From: Gammaproteobacteria bacterium TMED112
Lineage (GTDB): Bacteria > Pseudomonadota > Gammaproteobacteria > Magnimaribacterales > TMED112
Direction: 5' to 3'
DNA: 54,282 bases
Assembly: GCA_002170245.2 (NCBI GenBank)
Contig: NHFN02000016.1
Coordinates: 1 to 54,282, forward strand
How positions within the stretch are numbered: the first letter of the stretch is position 1; every line of letters starts with the position of its first letter. Of this stretch, positions 33,053 to 46,626 are shown in pieces. Both the position numbers and the translations under genes were made by a program. The notes below the pieces were generated by a model. The model saw nothing but the letters and a program-made list of their open reading frames with translations. It had not been told where the DNA came from and ran no database searches.

Positions 33053-33071
33053 AATTTTATTTTAACAAAAT

Positions 33072-33156
33072 TGGTAGGGATGGAGGGAGTCGAACCCCCA
33101 CGCCTTACGGCACTGGAACCTAAATCCAGCGTGTCTGCCAGTTCCACCACATCCCC
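33072..33156 (-). tRNA. tRNA-Leu (anticodon TAG)
   Basis: Minus-strand cloverleaf with long variable arm: acceptor stem GGGGATG pairs with CATCCCT (one G-U at the tip), D arm GTGGAACTGGCAGACAC, anticodon stem CTGGA/TCCAG around TTTAGGT (anticodon TAG), an extra arm of about 11-13 nt (GTGCCGTAAGGC region), T arm GGGGGTTCGACTCCC, discriminator A and encoded CCA (33072-33074). It follows the small membrane-protein gene at 33172 by 15 nt. Confidence 0.97.
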
Positions 33157-33171
33157 GGTAGATTGCTTATT

Positions 33172-33384
33172 CTATATGACAAAGGCAAGGATTAAACCTA
33201 AAACGGCAAAAATTACCCACATTATTGTTTCATTTTGATTGCCCTTTTTAAACGCCATATAGCCTAAAACCCAAAAAAGAATTGGTGAAAGCAGTAGAAA
33301 AGCTTTACCAACTAATATAGCTACTGGTATTAAACAAATAACTAAAAAAACCTTAAAAAAAGTTTCATTAAGGAGACTGTTCAT
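33172..33384 (-). CDS. Small two-helix membrane protein
   Basis: 70 residues, largely hydrophobic, with two to three membrane helices (about 8-30, 31-45 and 50-68) and a short polar GNQNET loop. No family is recognised. It begins inside the last codons of the coiled-coil protein gene (17-nt overlap), so the two are probably one translational unit. Confidence 0.6.
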   Translation of the reverse strand: MNSLLNETFFKVFLVICLIPVAILVGKAFLLLSPILFWVLGYMAFKKGNQNETIMWVIFAVLGLILAFVI

Positions 33385-34021
33385 TACCCTCCTCCTTTAT
33401 AACTTTGAGTTCGTTTTCAATTGCCTGTAAATCTCTGGTTAGACTATTTAACCTATTTAAGACATCAGCAACTTTTTGATTATTTTGAATCCTATAGGAA
33501 TCCACAGCATCAATAGACGATTGATTCATTTCTATTGCCTGTTTTTGTTTATTTAACTCGTTGGAGAGCAGAGTAATTTTTAATTGCAAATCTTCCGCTA
33601 ACTGTATCTTTTGATTAATAGAGGATAGCTGATCTTCTAATCCTGTTGAAACAGCTTTTAGATTTTGTAAATTTTTTTCATTCTTTGAAGATTTAGTTTC
33701 TTGTTTTTTAAAGTTATCAAGATACCCTTTTCTGTGACCCCAAAGTTTTCTAACCTCTTTATCTAAAAAAGCTACTTGATCTGTCATAGTCTCCATATTT
33801 TGTTCAGAATCCTCATTGGTGATGGATAGCTTGCCTTCTATGATTTCAATTTTCTCCCCAACAGCTGCCAGAGCTTCAATATTGGAATTTTTTTGCTCCT
33901 CGATATAAAAATACATTCCCAATAGACTTGCAATCACAAGAACAATTAGTAGAGCACTAAACATAAATTGTCCGTCCCCTTTCGATTTTCTTCTTGGCGG
34001 TATCCTTGTAGGCTGACTCAT
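33368..34021 (-). CDS. Membrane-anchored coiled-coil protein
   Basis: From ATG 34021 (MSQPTRIPPRRKSKGDGQFM) about 217 residues. A basic N-terminal tail precedes one membrane helix (about 20-38, LLIVLVIASLLGMYFYI); the rest is a long heptad-rich coiled coil (IEIIEGKL to LKVIKEE), placed in the periplasm if the positive-inside rule holds. A longer ATG start at 34051 adds ten residues that look unlike coding sequence. The layout recalls division or envelope proteins such as short TolA-like or FtsB-like spacers, but there is no specific match. It overlaps the next membrane-protein gene by 17 nt. Confidence 0.7.
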   Translation of the reverse strand: MSQPTRIPPRRKSKGDGQFMFSALLIVLVIASLLGMYFYIEEQKNSNIEALAAVGEKIEIIEGKLSITNEDSEQNMETMTDQVAFLDKEVRKLWGHRKGYLDNFKKQETKSSKNEKNLQNLKAVSTGLEDQLSSINQKIQLAEDLQLKITLLSNELNKQKQAIEMNQSSIDAVDSYRIQNNQKVADVLNRLNSLTRDLQAIENELKVIKEEGNEQSP

Positions 34022-34079
34022 AAGTAGTATTCTAAAGCAAAAATTACTCATGTGAATAAACTTAGATTAGACTGTTGCT

Positions 34080-34661
34080 ATGAACTACAACAATAAAAGT
34101 GAAATACTCAAAAGAGCAAATTTCTTACTTAAAGATGGTGTTAAAAATAGAGAATCTTTATTCCATACACCAATTATTAGTTCTTTCTCACATCAACATA
34201 TCTCTTCAAGGGTAATGGTGCTTCGTGCGCACAATGCTACCCAAAGAACAATGCGGTTTCACTCTGATTTTCGCTCTGATAAAGTTAAAGAATTGCTTGA
34301 TGACCCAAGAACATCAATTATTGGGTATGATCCAACTCTAAAAACTCAAATTAGGTTAGTTGGAAAATCTAAAGTACATCACAATAATAAAAGTAGCCTT
34401 AAAGCTTGGGATGAGTCTCAAGCAATTTCAAAAAAATGCTACTCGGTAAAAGATGGGTCAAGTCATAAAGCTGAAAAACCTGAAATCTATGACTTTCATA
34501 TGAAAGATATAAAGATTGAGGATGGATACGCAAATTTTTGTACCATTGAATTTAGCTATCACACTCTAGAGTTTCTTTATCTGCAACGGCAAGGCCACAG
34601 AAGATGTAAATTTAATTGGAATTCTAAAGGGAAGCTTTCGAGTGAATGGCTAGTACCCTAG
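34080..34661 (+). CDS. Pyridoxamine-phosphate-oxidase-fold flavoprotein (PNPOx family)
   Basis: 193 residues of the split-barrel PNPOx-like fold. SRVMVLRAHNATQRTMRFHSD (FMN-binding strand), RSDKVKELLDDPRTSIIGYD (the segment following the FMN phosphate site) and QIRLVGKSKVH are characteristic of the Alr4036/YLR456-type subgroup rather than true PdxH. It probably binds FMN; its substrate is unknown. It is divergent from the coiled-coil gene and overlaps the convergent lipoprotein stop (CTAG). Confidence 0.8.
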   Translation: MNYNNKSEILKRANFLLKDGVKNRESLFHTPIISSFSHQHISSRVMVLRAHNATQRTMRFHSDFRSDKVKELLDDPRTSIIGYDPTLKTQIRLVGKSKVHHNNKSSLKAWDESQAISKKCYSVKDGSSHKAEKPEIYDFHMKDIKIEDGYANFCTIEFSYHTLEFLYLQRQGHRRCKFNWNSKGKLSSEWLVP

Positions 34662-35167
34662 CCCACTAATTCTGATAAGAAGCTTTGCACGTATTTAGAT
34701 ATTTGCTCTTGATCTAATTTCAATTCTTTATCAACGTACTGGGTTGATCTTAGACCGGTCCACAAAGGTTCTCCATTTTCAGCGTCATAAATTGTTAACC
34801 TCAGCATAGATCTATCAGTTTGATATCCATAATCATCATAGAATGGATCGTAATAATAATAAGGACTTCTTCTCATACTTCTTCGCTTATTTTTTTGATC
34901 AATGGATAGCGAAATCACTGCTTTAAAATCTGGGCTGTCTAAATTTTCTGTAAGCCCAAGATTTTGAAGTTGTTCACTGAGTTCTTTCTTTAATCCAGCG
35001 TTAGTAAAGGGGCTCACTTTAACGTTTTCAGATTTATCTGATATCACTACTATGTAGCTATTGAAGTCTTGCAAATTAAAAGTGCTTACCTTTTCTACAC
35101 TAACAGGGTTGGAACTACATCCAATCATCACTATTAATACTAGAAGTGTTAAAATTTTTTTAAACAT
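34658..35167 (-). CDS. DUF4136-like lipoprotein
   Basis: 169 residues with a lipobox (VMIGCSSNP; Cys 17). The body has the DUF4136 traits: FNLQDFNSYIVV, LKKELSEQLQNLGL (the helix in which each protein makes a mature N-terminal pair), DFKAVISLSID with a long basic/aromatic loop (RRSPYYYYDPFYDDY), and LRLTIYDAENGEPLWTGLRS. These are outer-membrane or periplasmic lipoproteins of unknown function. Confidence 0.78.
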   Translation of the reverse strand: MFKKILTLLVLIVMIGCSSNPVSVEKVSTFNLQDFNSYIVVISDKSENVKVSPFTNAGLKKELSEQLQNLGLTENLDSPDFKAVISLSIDQKNKRRSMRRSPYYYYDPFYDDYGYQTDRSMLRLTIYDAENGEPLWTGLRSTQYVDKELKLDQEQISKYVQSFLSELVG

Positions 35168-35220
35168 ACTTTATTTATGATCTAATTTATATATATTAGT
35201 TCAATTGATTTTTTTCAACC

Positions 35221-38099
35221 ATGAATAGCTACAAACTTTTAGATAAAAAAAATAATCCATCCTTAGGCTTTCAAGCAGAGAGATATATGCTTGACGAATA
35301 TAACTCTGAACATATTCATCTTAAAAATGATTCAAAAGAGCTTGTTTTTATGGTGATGTTCAGAACAATTCCTGAAGATTCAACAGGTGTAGCACATATA
35401 CTTGAACATACTACTTTATGTGGTTCAGATAAATTCAAAGTTCGAGATCCTTTCTTCATGATGTTAAGAAGATCAATGAGTACATTCATGAATGCTTTTA
35501 CTGCTAGCGATTGGACTGCATATCCATTTGCAACTCAAAGCAAAAAAGATTTCTTTAACCTGCTTGATGTTTATTTAGATGCAGCTTATTTTCCATTGTT
35601 AGAAGAAGCAGATTTTATGCAGGAAGGCCATAGACTTGAGTTTTCGAAATTTGATAAAAGTAGCTCAGATTTAGAATATAAAGGGGTTGTATTTAATGAA
35701 ATGAAGGGCTCAATGAGCAATATAACTAATACAACATGGCAAGCCTTAACAAAAAACTTATTTCCAGACCTTACATATAGGCATAATAGCGGTGGAGAAC
35801 CAAAAGATATTACTAACCTCACTCACAAGTATCTGAAAGATTTCCACAAGAAATTTTATCATCCATCGAATGCTACTTATTTTACTTGGGGAGATATAGA
35901 TGCCAAAGAGATTCAATCTTTCATAGATAAGAAATTATCTCAAAAATTTAAAAAAGTTGATGATAAAAATATTGAAGTAGTTAAACAACAAAAACCGTTC
36001 TCAAAACCCGTACAAGCAGTAGAGTCTTTTAATCCGGTTTCTCAAGAACAGTCTGGACATCAAAATTATGCTGCATGGGTCCTGGGTGAAAGTTTTGATA
36101 TTGATCAATTATTAGAAGCCCACCTAATATCACTTTTGATTATGGATAACTCGTCTTCTCCTCTTTATGGAGCTTTGGAGTCTAATGATATAAGCAAATC
36201 ACCTGCTCAAATTCTTGGTCTAGAGGATAGTATGAGACATCTTGTTTTTATATGTGGTGTTGAGGGAAGTGAAGCCAAAAGTCAGCCTAAATTTGAAAAA
36301 TTACTAAATAAGACTTTTAAAGAAATTGTAAGTAAAGGTTTTTCTGATGAACAAATATCATCTGCTTTGTATCAATTAGAATTAAGCAGAAGAGAAATCT
36401 CAGCAGCATCTTTGCCATATGGTTTACAGATTCTGTTATCCATGGCCCCAGGATCTCTATATAAAGCTGATCCATTAGAACTCTCTAATGTAGATGAAGC
36501 GCTAAAGAAACTGAAAGAAAAAGTAAAAGAAAAGGGTTATTTAACTAACCTTATTGATAAATTCTTTATATCGAATAGTCATAAAGTAAGCCTTGAAATG
36601 ACACCAGATACAGATCTCATAAACAAAAAAGAGACAGAATTAAAGAAAATACTAAACAACATAGAATCCTCTATGAGCAGTAAGGAGAAACTTGATTTGG
36701 TCAAACAATCTAAGAGTTTAGCGGACAGGCAAAATGCTATTCCAAATAAAGATGTTCTACCGAAACTAGAATTAAATGATGTACCTAAAAATATTGATTT
36801 TCCAAAAACGAAAAAATTAACAACTTTTGGTTATTCACCAATTTTCTACCAACAACCTACAAATGGTTTAACCTACAACCTTGTTTCCAAAGAATTGGTA
36901 GTTGAATCTCAAGATGAACTAGATAGTTTAATGTTTCTTTCAGCTCTACTGGGCAAAGTTTCTGCAGGAGATAAAGACCATATTCAGTTACAACAAGAAA
37001 TTTCTAGAATATCAGGTGGTATATCAGCTTCTAATCATTTTTTCTATGATAAAACTGAGGAGCTTAAGGGCAAAATGACCCTATCTGCAAAATTTCTCCC
37101 TGAAAATACAGTTGATACGACAAATCTTATTTTTGAGATTTTTAATAAAACAAATTTTGATCTCCATGAAAGAATTAAAGAATTAATGTTTCAAAATTTT
37201 ATGGGTTTTCAACAATCCATTGTTGAAAATGGTCACAGATTTGCAATGTTAGGTGCTAGCTCATCGCATAATCAGCTCTCTTACCTTCAAGAATCTATGG
37301 GCGGACTGAGTGCAATATCTAAATTTGCTCCTTTTGTAACAAATCAGGACGATTTAATGAAAAAAGAGATCGGAAAAGTTGAGAGTATGTTCAAAAAACT
37401 AGAATCGATGAAGAGTGAATTGCTTTTTGTTTCAAATGAAAAACTTACTAAAGATCAAATTAATCAAATCAGAGAAATTGACTTCAAAAAAGATGGAAGT
37501 TCCAAGGTAAATGTTAACTTTACTAAAACGTTTAATAAAATTGCTTTTCCAATAAATACTCAAGTTAATTTTTCAGCTATGTCACTTGATGCTCCAATTT
37601 ATGATGTAAAAGAATCACCAAAATTTATTCTTCTTTCAAGTCTAATGAGGAATGAATTTCTCCATAAAAGAGTTAGGGAGCAAGGCGGTGCATATGGAGG
37701 TGGTGCTTCATATGATCCGTTCTCAGGCACATTTAAGTTTTTCTCTTATCGTGATCCTAGGTTTATTGAAACAATAGAAGATTTTCAAAGCGCTATAAGC
37801 TGGGCAGCGTTAGGGAGCTTCGATGAAAATATGATTTTAGAAAGTCAGTTGTCAGTTTTATCTGATATTGATAAGCCTGCCTCACCAGCTGGTGAAGCAT
37901 TTAAAGATTATAGATTATCGAGTGAAGACAAAACACAGAAGATGCGGGAGGATTACAGGAAAAATATCTTTGCTGTTTCAAAAGAGGATTTAGTTGAAGC
38001 AGCTAATTCTTTGAAATTAAAACCCTACAGCGTCTTTTCAATAATTAATCCAAACCTTGAAAAAACAGCTCAAGCAAACGATTTCTTAATAAAAAGAAT

Positions 38100-38103
<4 letters not shown>
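35221..38103 (+). CDS. M16C zinc metalloprotease (presequence protease/PreP-like)
   Basis: 960 residues, four-domain M16 protease. The inverted zinc motif HxxEH is H59-x-x-E62-H63 (VAHILEHTTLCGS), followed by the C-family marker FFMMLRRSMSTFMNAFT and the third ligand in YKGVVFNEMKG (Glu). The second half includes the substrate-binding RVREQGGAYGGGASYD. PreP/Cym1/falcilysin-type proteins degrade unstructured peptides up to about 65 residues inside a closed chamber. There is no signal peptide, so it is probably a cytosolic peptide-clearing protease. The stop overlaps that of the convergent transglycosylase gene. Confidence 0.92.
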
Positions 38104-41296
<3,193 letters not shown>

Positions 41297-41300
<4 letters not shown>

Positions 41301-43507
41301 GATTGTGCTAGCTCCATTGCTTGCTCAACATCTACAGACACAACTTTCGATACCCCCATATCTCTCATTGTTACTCCAAGTAAATGAGTGCTTTTTTCCA
41401 TTGAAATTTTATTATGTGTAACAAATATAAATTGTACTTTTTCTGACATTTCATTAACTAAATTTATAAATCTTGCGGTATTTTCATCATCTAATGGAGC
41501 GTCAACCTCATCTAATAAACAAAATGGCGCTGGATTTATTGAGAATAATGAGAATACAAGAGCCAAAGCTGTTAAGGCTTTCTCTCCACCTGAAAGTTGA
41601 GAAAGTTTTGTATTCTTTTTGCCTGGCAATCTAGCCATGAGCAATAAACCTGAATCCTCAGATTTATCTAAAAGATCTAATTTACAAAAACCACCACCAA
41701 ATAGCTTAGGAAACATATCCTCAAGATGTTTGTTGACTGCATTTAAACAGTCATGAAAGGACTTATTAGACTCTCGATCTATTTTTTTAATTGCCTCATC
41801 TAACTTATTTAATGAAATCTCTAATTCTTCAATCTGACCACTTAAAACTTCCTGCCTTTTAACTTCAGCTTCAAGTGTTTCTGGTGCTGCAAAGTTAATA
41901 GGTCCTAAATTCATTATCCTTTTTTGAAGTTTTTCTAAATCTATAATAATTTCTTCTCTCTCTCCCTCTATGTCTTTTATATCTCCATAAGTTGCAAGTT
42001 TCTCCTGTTTTTCTTTTACATCTATTTCAATACTTCTTTTATTGAGCTCCTTCTCATTTCGCTGATAAAGTATCCGCTCTTTCTCTGTTTCAAGTTTTGT
42101 AATTTCTGCTTCAAATTCCCTTAATTCTTCATTTGCTTTATCTTGATTTGCTTTTAATTCCATAACTTTAAGTTCTTGATTTTTTCTTAACTCAATAAAA
42201 CTGGTTAATTCAGATTTTTCTTGATTCAAATCTTTTTTTAGAATGTCTATCTCAGAAATAATTTGCTTATTTCTTTCAACAAATTGTAATTTTAAAGAAT
42301 CAATCTTTTCTGAAGCATCGTCACTTTGGCCTTGGCCTATTTTGAAACCTTTTTTCCAGAAATTTTTAAAACCTCCTATTAATGTTTGTTTGTCGCTTGA
42401 TGTTAATTCGGCCTCAATTTCTGAAAATAATTTTTGAGCTTCTACTTTTATATTCTCTAATGTTTCAGAATTTAATTCATTCGTATCTTTATCATTTCCT
42501 TGTAATTCTTTAGAAAGTTCTTCCAGGTTTGCAATATTTTTTTTCTCTTCAGTCTTTAGGTCGTCAATTCTTGAATTTACTGTTCTTTCTTTTTCTTCGA
42601 TTAGAGATATCTTAGCTCCAGCTTCAAAGAAATTCCTTTGTTCTTCCTCGAGCTCTTTTAGGCCCTCCATCAACTTAGTTTTTGCTACATCTCTTTTGGC
42701 AATAAAATTCAATCTATCACCATCTATCTTTTCTAAATCCTTATCTATAGAATCATTTTCTTTTTGTGATTCATTCATTGAAACAAGAAGCGCTTTAAGT
42801 TCATCATTTACAACAAATTTTTGAAATTCCTGTTCTTTAGTCCTGAGTTTCTTGTACCTTGAAGTAAGATTAGCTTCTGCTTTTAATCTTCTGATCGATC
42901 TTTTTACCTCATCTTCTAAATCTTTTAATCTTGAAATATTCTCTGAGGTTCTTCGTATTCTAGATTCTGTTTCTCTTTTTCGTTCTTTATATTTTGATAT
43001 CCCAGCAGCTTCTTCAACATAACTTCTCAATTCTTCGGGTTTTGCTCCTACTAAACTAGAAATTATTCCTTGCTCAATAATTGCGTAACTATTGCCACCC
43101 AATCCAGTCCCCAAAAATAAATCTTGAACATCCCTTCTTCTAGCGACAGCATTATTTATAAAATAGGTAGATTGTCCATCACGTCCCATTTCTCTTTTAA
43201 CACTCACCTCATCAAATTTAAGGTATTCTCCACCAAGAAAATTCTCTGAATTGTCAAAAGATAGTTCAGCTGAGCAATGACTTACGGGTTTTCTTGAGTC
43301 AGAACCATTGAATATTACGTCTTGCAAACTTTCACTTCTTAGACTTTTTGCTGACAACTCTCCTTTCACCCATTTTATAGCATCTATAATATTCGATTTT
43401 CCACAGCCATTTGGACCGACAATACCACACATGATTCCTGGAAAATCAATTTCAATTGGGTCTACAAAACTTTTAAACCCTGCTAATTTTAAGCTTTTAA
43501 GTCTCAT
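41297..43507 (-). CDS. smc: Shortened SMC chromosome-segregation ATPase lacking a recognisable hinge
   Basis: 736 residues against about 1150-1190 for a normal bacterial SMC. Head motifs are complete: N-terminal FKSFVDP, Walker A GPNGCGKSN (31-39) with IIDAIKWVKGE; ABC signature LSGGEKALTAL (638 onward) and Walker B FCLLDEVDAPLDDEN (about 662). Between about 170 and 590 there are two coiled-coil arms only; the turn, near 360-405, reads TLIGGFKNFWKKGFKIGQGQ and has none of the glycine-rich hinge signature. The frame is open throughout, so this is not a simple frameshift. It sits at the orthologous smc-zipA-ligA locus. No scpA or scpB is in the window. Confidence 0.85.
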
Positions 43508-43890
43508 TTGGATCTTTTAATAGTATATGTGGTAACTAACAAGATGGATATAAGTAAAACAATTAAAGGAATAAGAAATAAAGTTTTATTTTCGTTAATA
43601 TCTGTCTTTAAAATTACATAATTTCCATAACGTTCTTCCATAAATTTAAAAATTTCATCATTCGAGTAACCTTCTTTAATTAAACTGGCTATTTCTTGTT
43701 TTAAATCTTTCGATATTGGCGCGTTCGAACTATTGATATTGCCATATGAACATTTGGGACATCTAATATTTTCTGCAAGATAATCGAGCCGTTTTAGTTG
43801 TTGAGGGTTTAAGTTTTCATAAAGATTTTCTGCATAAATGGGCAATGTAAAAAAAATGAAAATATTAAAAATACGGAGCAAATTTTTCAT
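43504..43890 (-). CDS. ccmH: Cytochrome c maturation protein CcmH (CcmL/NrfF-type)
   Basis: 128 residues: signal peptide (about 1-20), then a small helical domain with the redox pair in IRCPKCSYGNI (LRCxxC box), KQEIASLIKEGYSNDEI and YGNYVIL, then a C-terminal membrane helix (about 101-123). It reduces apocytochrome CxxCH thiols with CcmG and CcmF. Only the N-terminal module of E. coli CcmH is present; the TPR-rich CcmI part is absent here and is not encoded next door. It overlaps ccmG by 26 nt and the smc-like gene by 4 nt. Confidence 0.9.
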   Translation of the reverse strand: MKNLLRIFNIFIFFTLPIYAENLYENLNPQQLKRLDYLAENIRCPKCSYGNINSSNAPISKDLKQEIASLIKEGYSNDEIFKFMEERYGNYVILKTDINENKTLFLIPLIVLLISILLVTTYTIKRSK

Positions 43891-44380
43891 TCCAAACCTC
43901 TAAATTAACTTCACCTATTCTGTGACTTATAATTTCACCATCAATCACTAAAAATGTCTCTGGAGCCCCTGTAACACCAAGTTTCAAAGAAATATCTCCA
44001 GATAAATCAAAAATTGAAAACTCATATGGGTCACCATTTTTCTGTAAGTAGCTTGTAGCATTGAAATTTTGATCTTTGTAGTTGATTCCTATGAGTTTGA
44101 CGTTCTTTGACTCAGTTATTGATTTCAGAAAAGGGTGTTCAACTAAACAGGTTATACACCAGCTCGCCCATACGTTTAAGAGAACTTTGCCTTTTGTAAG
44201 TGATTTGAGTGGTATTGGGTTTCCATCTAAATCATAAATTTGTTCTGAAATAATTAGTTTTTTACCCTCTTGGGTTTTGATGGTTTGTGGTTCGTCAGTT
44301 TGGACAAGAGAAAGACTGAAAATTGATAGCATCATTACCAAAAGAGCTAGAATTAAAACTAAAAAATATCTAGTAACCAT
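43865..44380 (-). CDS. ccmG: Thiol:disulfide interchange protein CcmG/DsbE
   Basis: 171 residues with an N-terminal membrane anchor (about 5-27), then a thioredoxin fold. The active site is WASWCITCLVEHPFLK, the CcmG-type motif with the EHP extension, and GVTGAPETFLVID holds the cis-proline. It reduces apocytochrome c or CcmH thiols and is itself reduced by DsbD/CcdA; the DsbD family protein at 151-2097 is a likely electron source. It overlaps ccmF by 11 nt and ccmH by 26 nt. Confidence 0.93.
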   Translation of the reverse strand: MVTRYFLVLILALLVMMLSIFSLSLVQTDEPQTIKTQEGKKLIISEQIYDLDGNPIPLKSLTKGKVLLNVWASWCITCLVEHPFLKSITESKNVKLIGINYKDQNFNATSYLQKNGDPYEFSIFDLSGDISLKLGVTGAPETFLVIDGEIISHRIGEVNLEVWNEKFAPYF

Positions 44381-46214
44381 GTCTTCTTATTGTCCCATAA
44401 AGCATGGATAAGAGTAATAAGATTGATGAAATCCAAATCAACATTATTCCGTAATTTATGGAATACCTGATCGACCACGACCCATCTTGAAATCGATCAC
44501 CTAGTACAATGTGATAATCCTTTCTTATAGTTGAAACAATTCCTGTTTCTGAAGTTATTACACCACCAATTTTATAAACTCTTTTTTCAGATTTTAAATT
44601 TCTTTGTGTTTTGCCAGAATGAATTGAAAAATTTGCAACAACAGTGTCAAAGTTCATTTCCCCTTCAATATCAACGGAATCCAACTTGATGACTGTATTG
44701 GAAAATTCAACTTCTTCACCTGGTTTTAACCTAACGTCTAAACTCTCTGAAAATTGATGATTTGCTATTACAGCAAATGTTAAAAGAACTACAGACAAGT
44801 GTCCCATGACCTTGTGAGCAATATTAATTTGTTTTTTAGTAGCTAATTCAACTAATGCTTTGAGAAGCAGAATCGATAACACCAAAGCTACAAAGTACAA
44901 GCCTACGCTGATTGCACTTATTTTCAAAAAATCAATAATTATTATGACTAAAGCAACCGAAAGAACTCCGAGAAAGAAAGATCTTCTATTACTTTTCAGT
45001 AAAATTGGAAATTGCTCAACTGAAAATAATGTAATCAAGATTAAAACTAATGGAGTGATTAAACTAGAAAAGTAATTAGGCCCAATACTTAATTTCTGAC
45101 CATAAAATACTTCTGTAACAATTGGATATAATGTTCCCAAGAAAACAATCAATAAGATTGCTAACAGAACAACATTATTTAAAACTAAGAGGTATTGTTT
45201 AGATAGTAATTTTGGCCAATCACTTTGTAAAAATACACTTTTTGAAAAAAATAAAACAAGTGAGGCAAATGCAAAGATACCAAATAAACTCAGAAGAAAT
45301 ACTCCTCTAGAAGGATCTGAAGCAAATGAGTGGACGCTATTTAATATCCCCGACCTAACTACAAAAGATGCAAGAATTGTGAGCAGGAAAGTACTTATAC
45401 CTAAAAACACCATCCAAGAGAGTAAGATTTTATTTTTACTAAAAATTAATGAGTGAGTGAAGGCTGTTCCTGCAAGCCAAGGCAGTAAAACTACATTTTC
45501 AACTGGGTCCCAAAACCAGTACCCTCCCCAACCCAGCTCATAATATGCCCAAATTGAGCCAAGCAAAATTGCAAAAGTTAATGTAAACCAGGATACTCCT
45601 GCCCAAAGCTTAAGGCTCTGGAATAATTTCTTACCAAAACCAATAAACATGCCAGCTATCACTAAACTGAAAGTCACAGCATAAAAAACATACCCGGCAA
45701 AAAGAACTGGTGGATGTATTACCAACAAAGGGTCCTGTAACAATGGATTTAAATCTGTGCCATTATTCGGTAAAACGTCAAAGGTTAAAAATGGATTTGA
45801 GGTAAAAATTTGGAAAATCAAATAAAAAAATAAAATAAAAGCAAGGGTTGCATTTGATATCGGCATCCAATCCTGTCCCCAGAAAAAAGTGTTATTGATG
45901 AACATGCTACCAGATAAAAATAAAACCATTAGAAGAAATGAGCCCTCGTGAGCAGACCAAAAAGCAGAGATTTTATAAAAAGTTGGGAGCAATGTGCTGG
46001 AATTTTCAAAAACGTAGATAAAGGAAAAGTTGTCTTCTAAAAATTGTAGCAATAAGTAGCCACAGCAAATTATTAAAGTTGCAAAATTTGCAAGAACTAA
46101 GCTATTACCAAATTTTGAATGCTTTTTGGTTAATGAGGAAACAAAAATCAGCGCACTTAATAATGCTGAAAAAGATAGGAGAATATTACCGAAAAAATCA
46201 GGCTGTATGTTAAT
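44370..46214 (-). CDS. ccmF: Haem lyase subunit CcmF
   Basis: Polytopic protein of about 614 residues that ligates haem to apocytochrome c together with CcmH. The tryptophan-rich WGGYWFWDPVENVVLLPW and LPWLAGTAFTHS mark the haem-handling region; PLLVIHPPVLFAGY and ASFVVRSGILNSVHSFA are other CcmF constants. I start at ATT 46214 (INIQPDFFGN): GAGGTG lies 4 nt upstream and the ATT overlaps the ccmE stop as ATTAA. An ATG at 46250 also opens the frame but has no ribosome site and lies inside ccmE; homologues usually begin near PDFFGN/PExG. Confidence 0.9.
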   Translation of the reverse strand: MNIQPDFFGNILLSFSALLSALIFVSSLTKKHSKFGNSLVLANFATLIICCGYLLLQFLEDNFSFIYVFENSSTLLPTFYKISAFWSAHEGSFLLMVLFLSGSMFINNTFFWGQDWMPISNATLAFILFFYLIFQIFTSNPFLTFDVLPNNGTDLNPLLQDPLLVIHPPVLFAGYVFYAVTFSLVIAGMFIGFGKKLFQSLKLWAGVSWFTLTFAILLGSIWAYYELGWGGYWFWDPVENVVLLPWLAGTAFTHSLIFSKNKILLSWMVFLGISTFLLTILASFVVRSGILNSVHSFASDPSRGVFLLSLFGIFAFASLVLFFSKSVFLQSDWPKLLSKQYLLVLNNVVLLAILLIVFLGTLYPIVTEVFYGQKLSIGPNYFSSLITPLVLILITLFSVEQFPILLKSNRRSFFLGVLSVALVIIIIDFLKISAISVGLYFVALVLSILLLKALVELATKKQINIAHKVMGHLSVVLLTFAVIANHQFSESLDVRLKPGEEVEFSNTVIKLDSVDIEGEMNFDTVVANFSIHSGKTQRNLKSEKRVYKIGGVITSETGIVSTIRKDYHIVLGDRFQDGSWSIRYSINYGIMLIWISSILLLLSMLYGTIRRHGY

Positions 46215-46626
46215 TTTGCACCTCAATTTTGACAGGCATATAATTTTCATCGTGCTTAGCTAAGATTTCTGTCGCAATAAATTGATTCTGCTCAGCACTA
46301 AGTGAACCAGTTGCAACCACACCACTATTCTCCTTAAAAAGGTTTGGTAAAACGCCCTCGTAAATTACTAACATTTCGGATTTAAAATCAGTCACAATAA
46401 AACTTATCTCTAGGCCTCCAAGTTTTTTCAAACTACCCGCTTTGACCATCCCACCTAATTTAAAATCATCAAGTTGATTAAAATCGGTTGCTTTTACATC
46501 ACTTGGTGTAAGGTATAGATCAATATTTTTTTCCAGCGCCCGCAAAATAAAAAATGCAATTAAACCTACAGACAGTAAAAAGAAAACTATGAGATAAATT
46601 TTATTTAATCTATTTTTTCTAATCAT
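46210..46626 (-). CDS. ccmE: Cytochrome c-type biogenesis haem chaperone CcmE
   Basis: 138 residues: membrane anchor (about 8-27) and an OB-fold domain. The His that holds haem covalently is in LAKHDENYMP, the conserved HDENY motif. VKAGSLKKLGGLEISF and VIYEGVLPNLFKENSGVVATG are typical CcmE segments. It receives haem from CcmABCD and passes it to CcmF. The start overlaps ccmD by 8 nt. Confidence 0.95.
   Translation of the reverse strand: MIRKNRLNKIYLIVFFLLSVGLIAFFILRALEKNIDLYLTPSDVKATDFNQLDDFKLGGMVKAGSLKKLGGLEISFIVTDFKSEMLVIYEGVLPNLFKENSGVVATGSLSAEQNQFIATEILAKHDENYMPVKIEVQN

Noticed and set aside
33072-33156. tRNA-Leu or tRNA-Val as integration sites of a genomic island
   Set aside because: No duplicated tRNA 3' end, integrase gene or change in composition is seen beside either tRNA.
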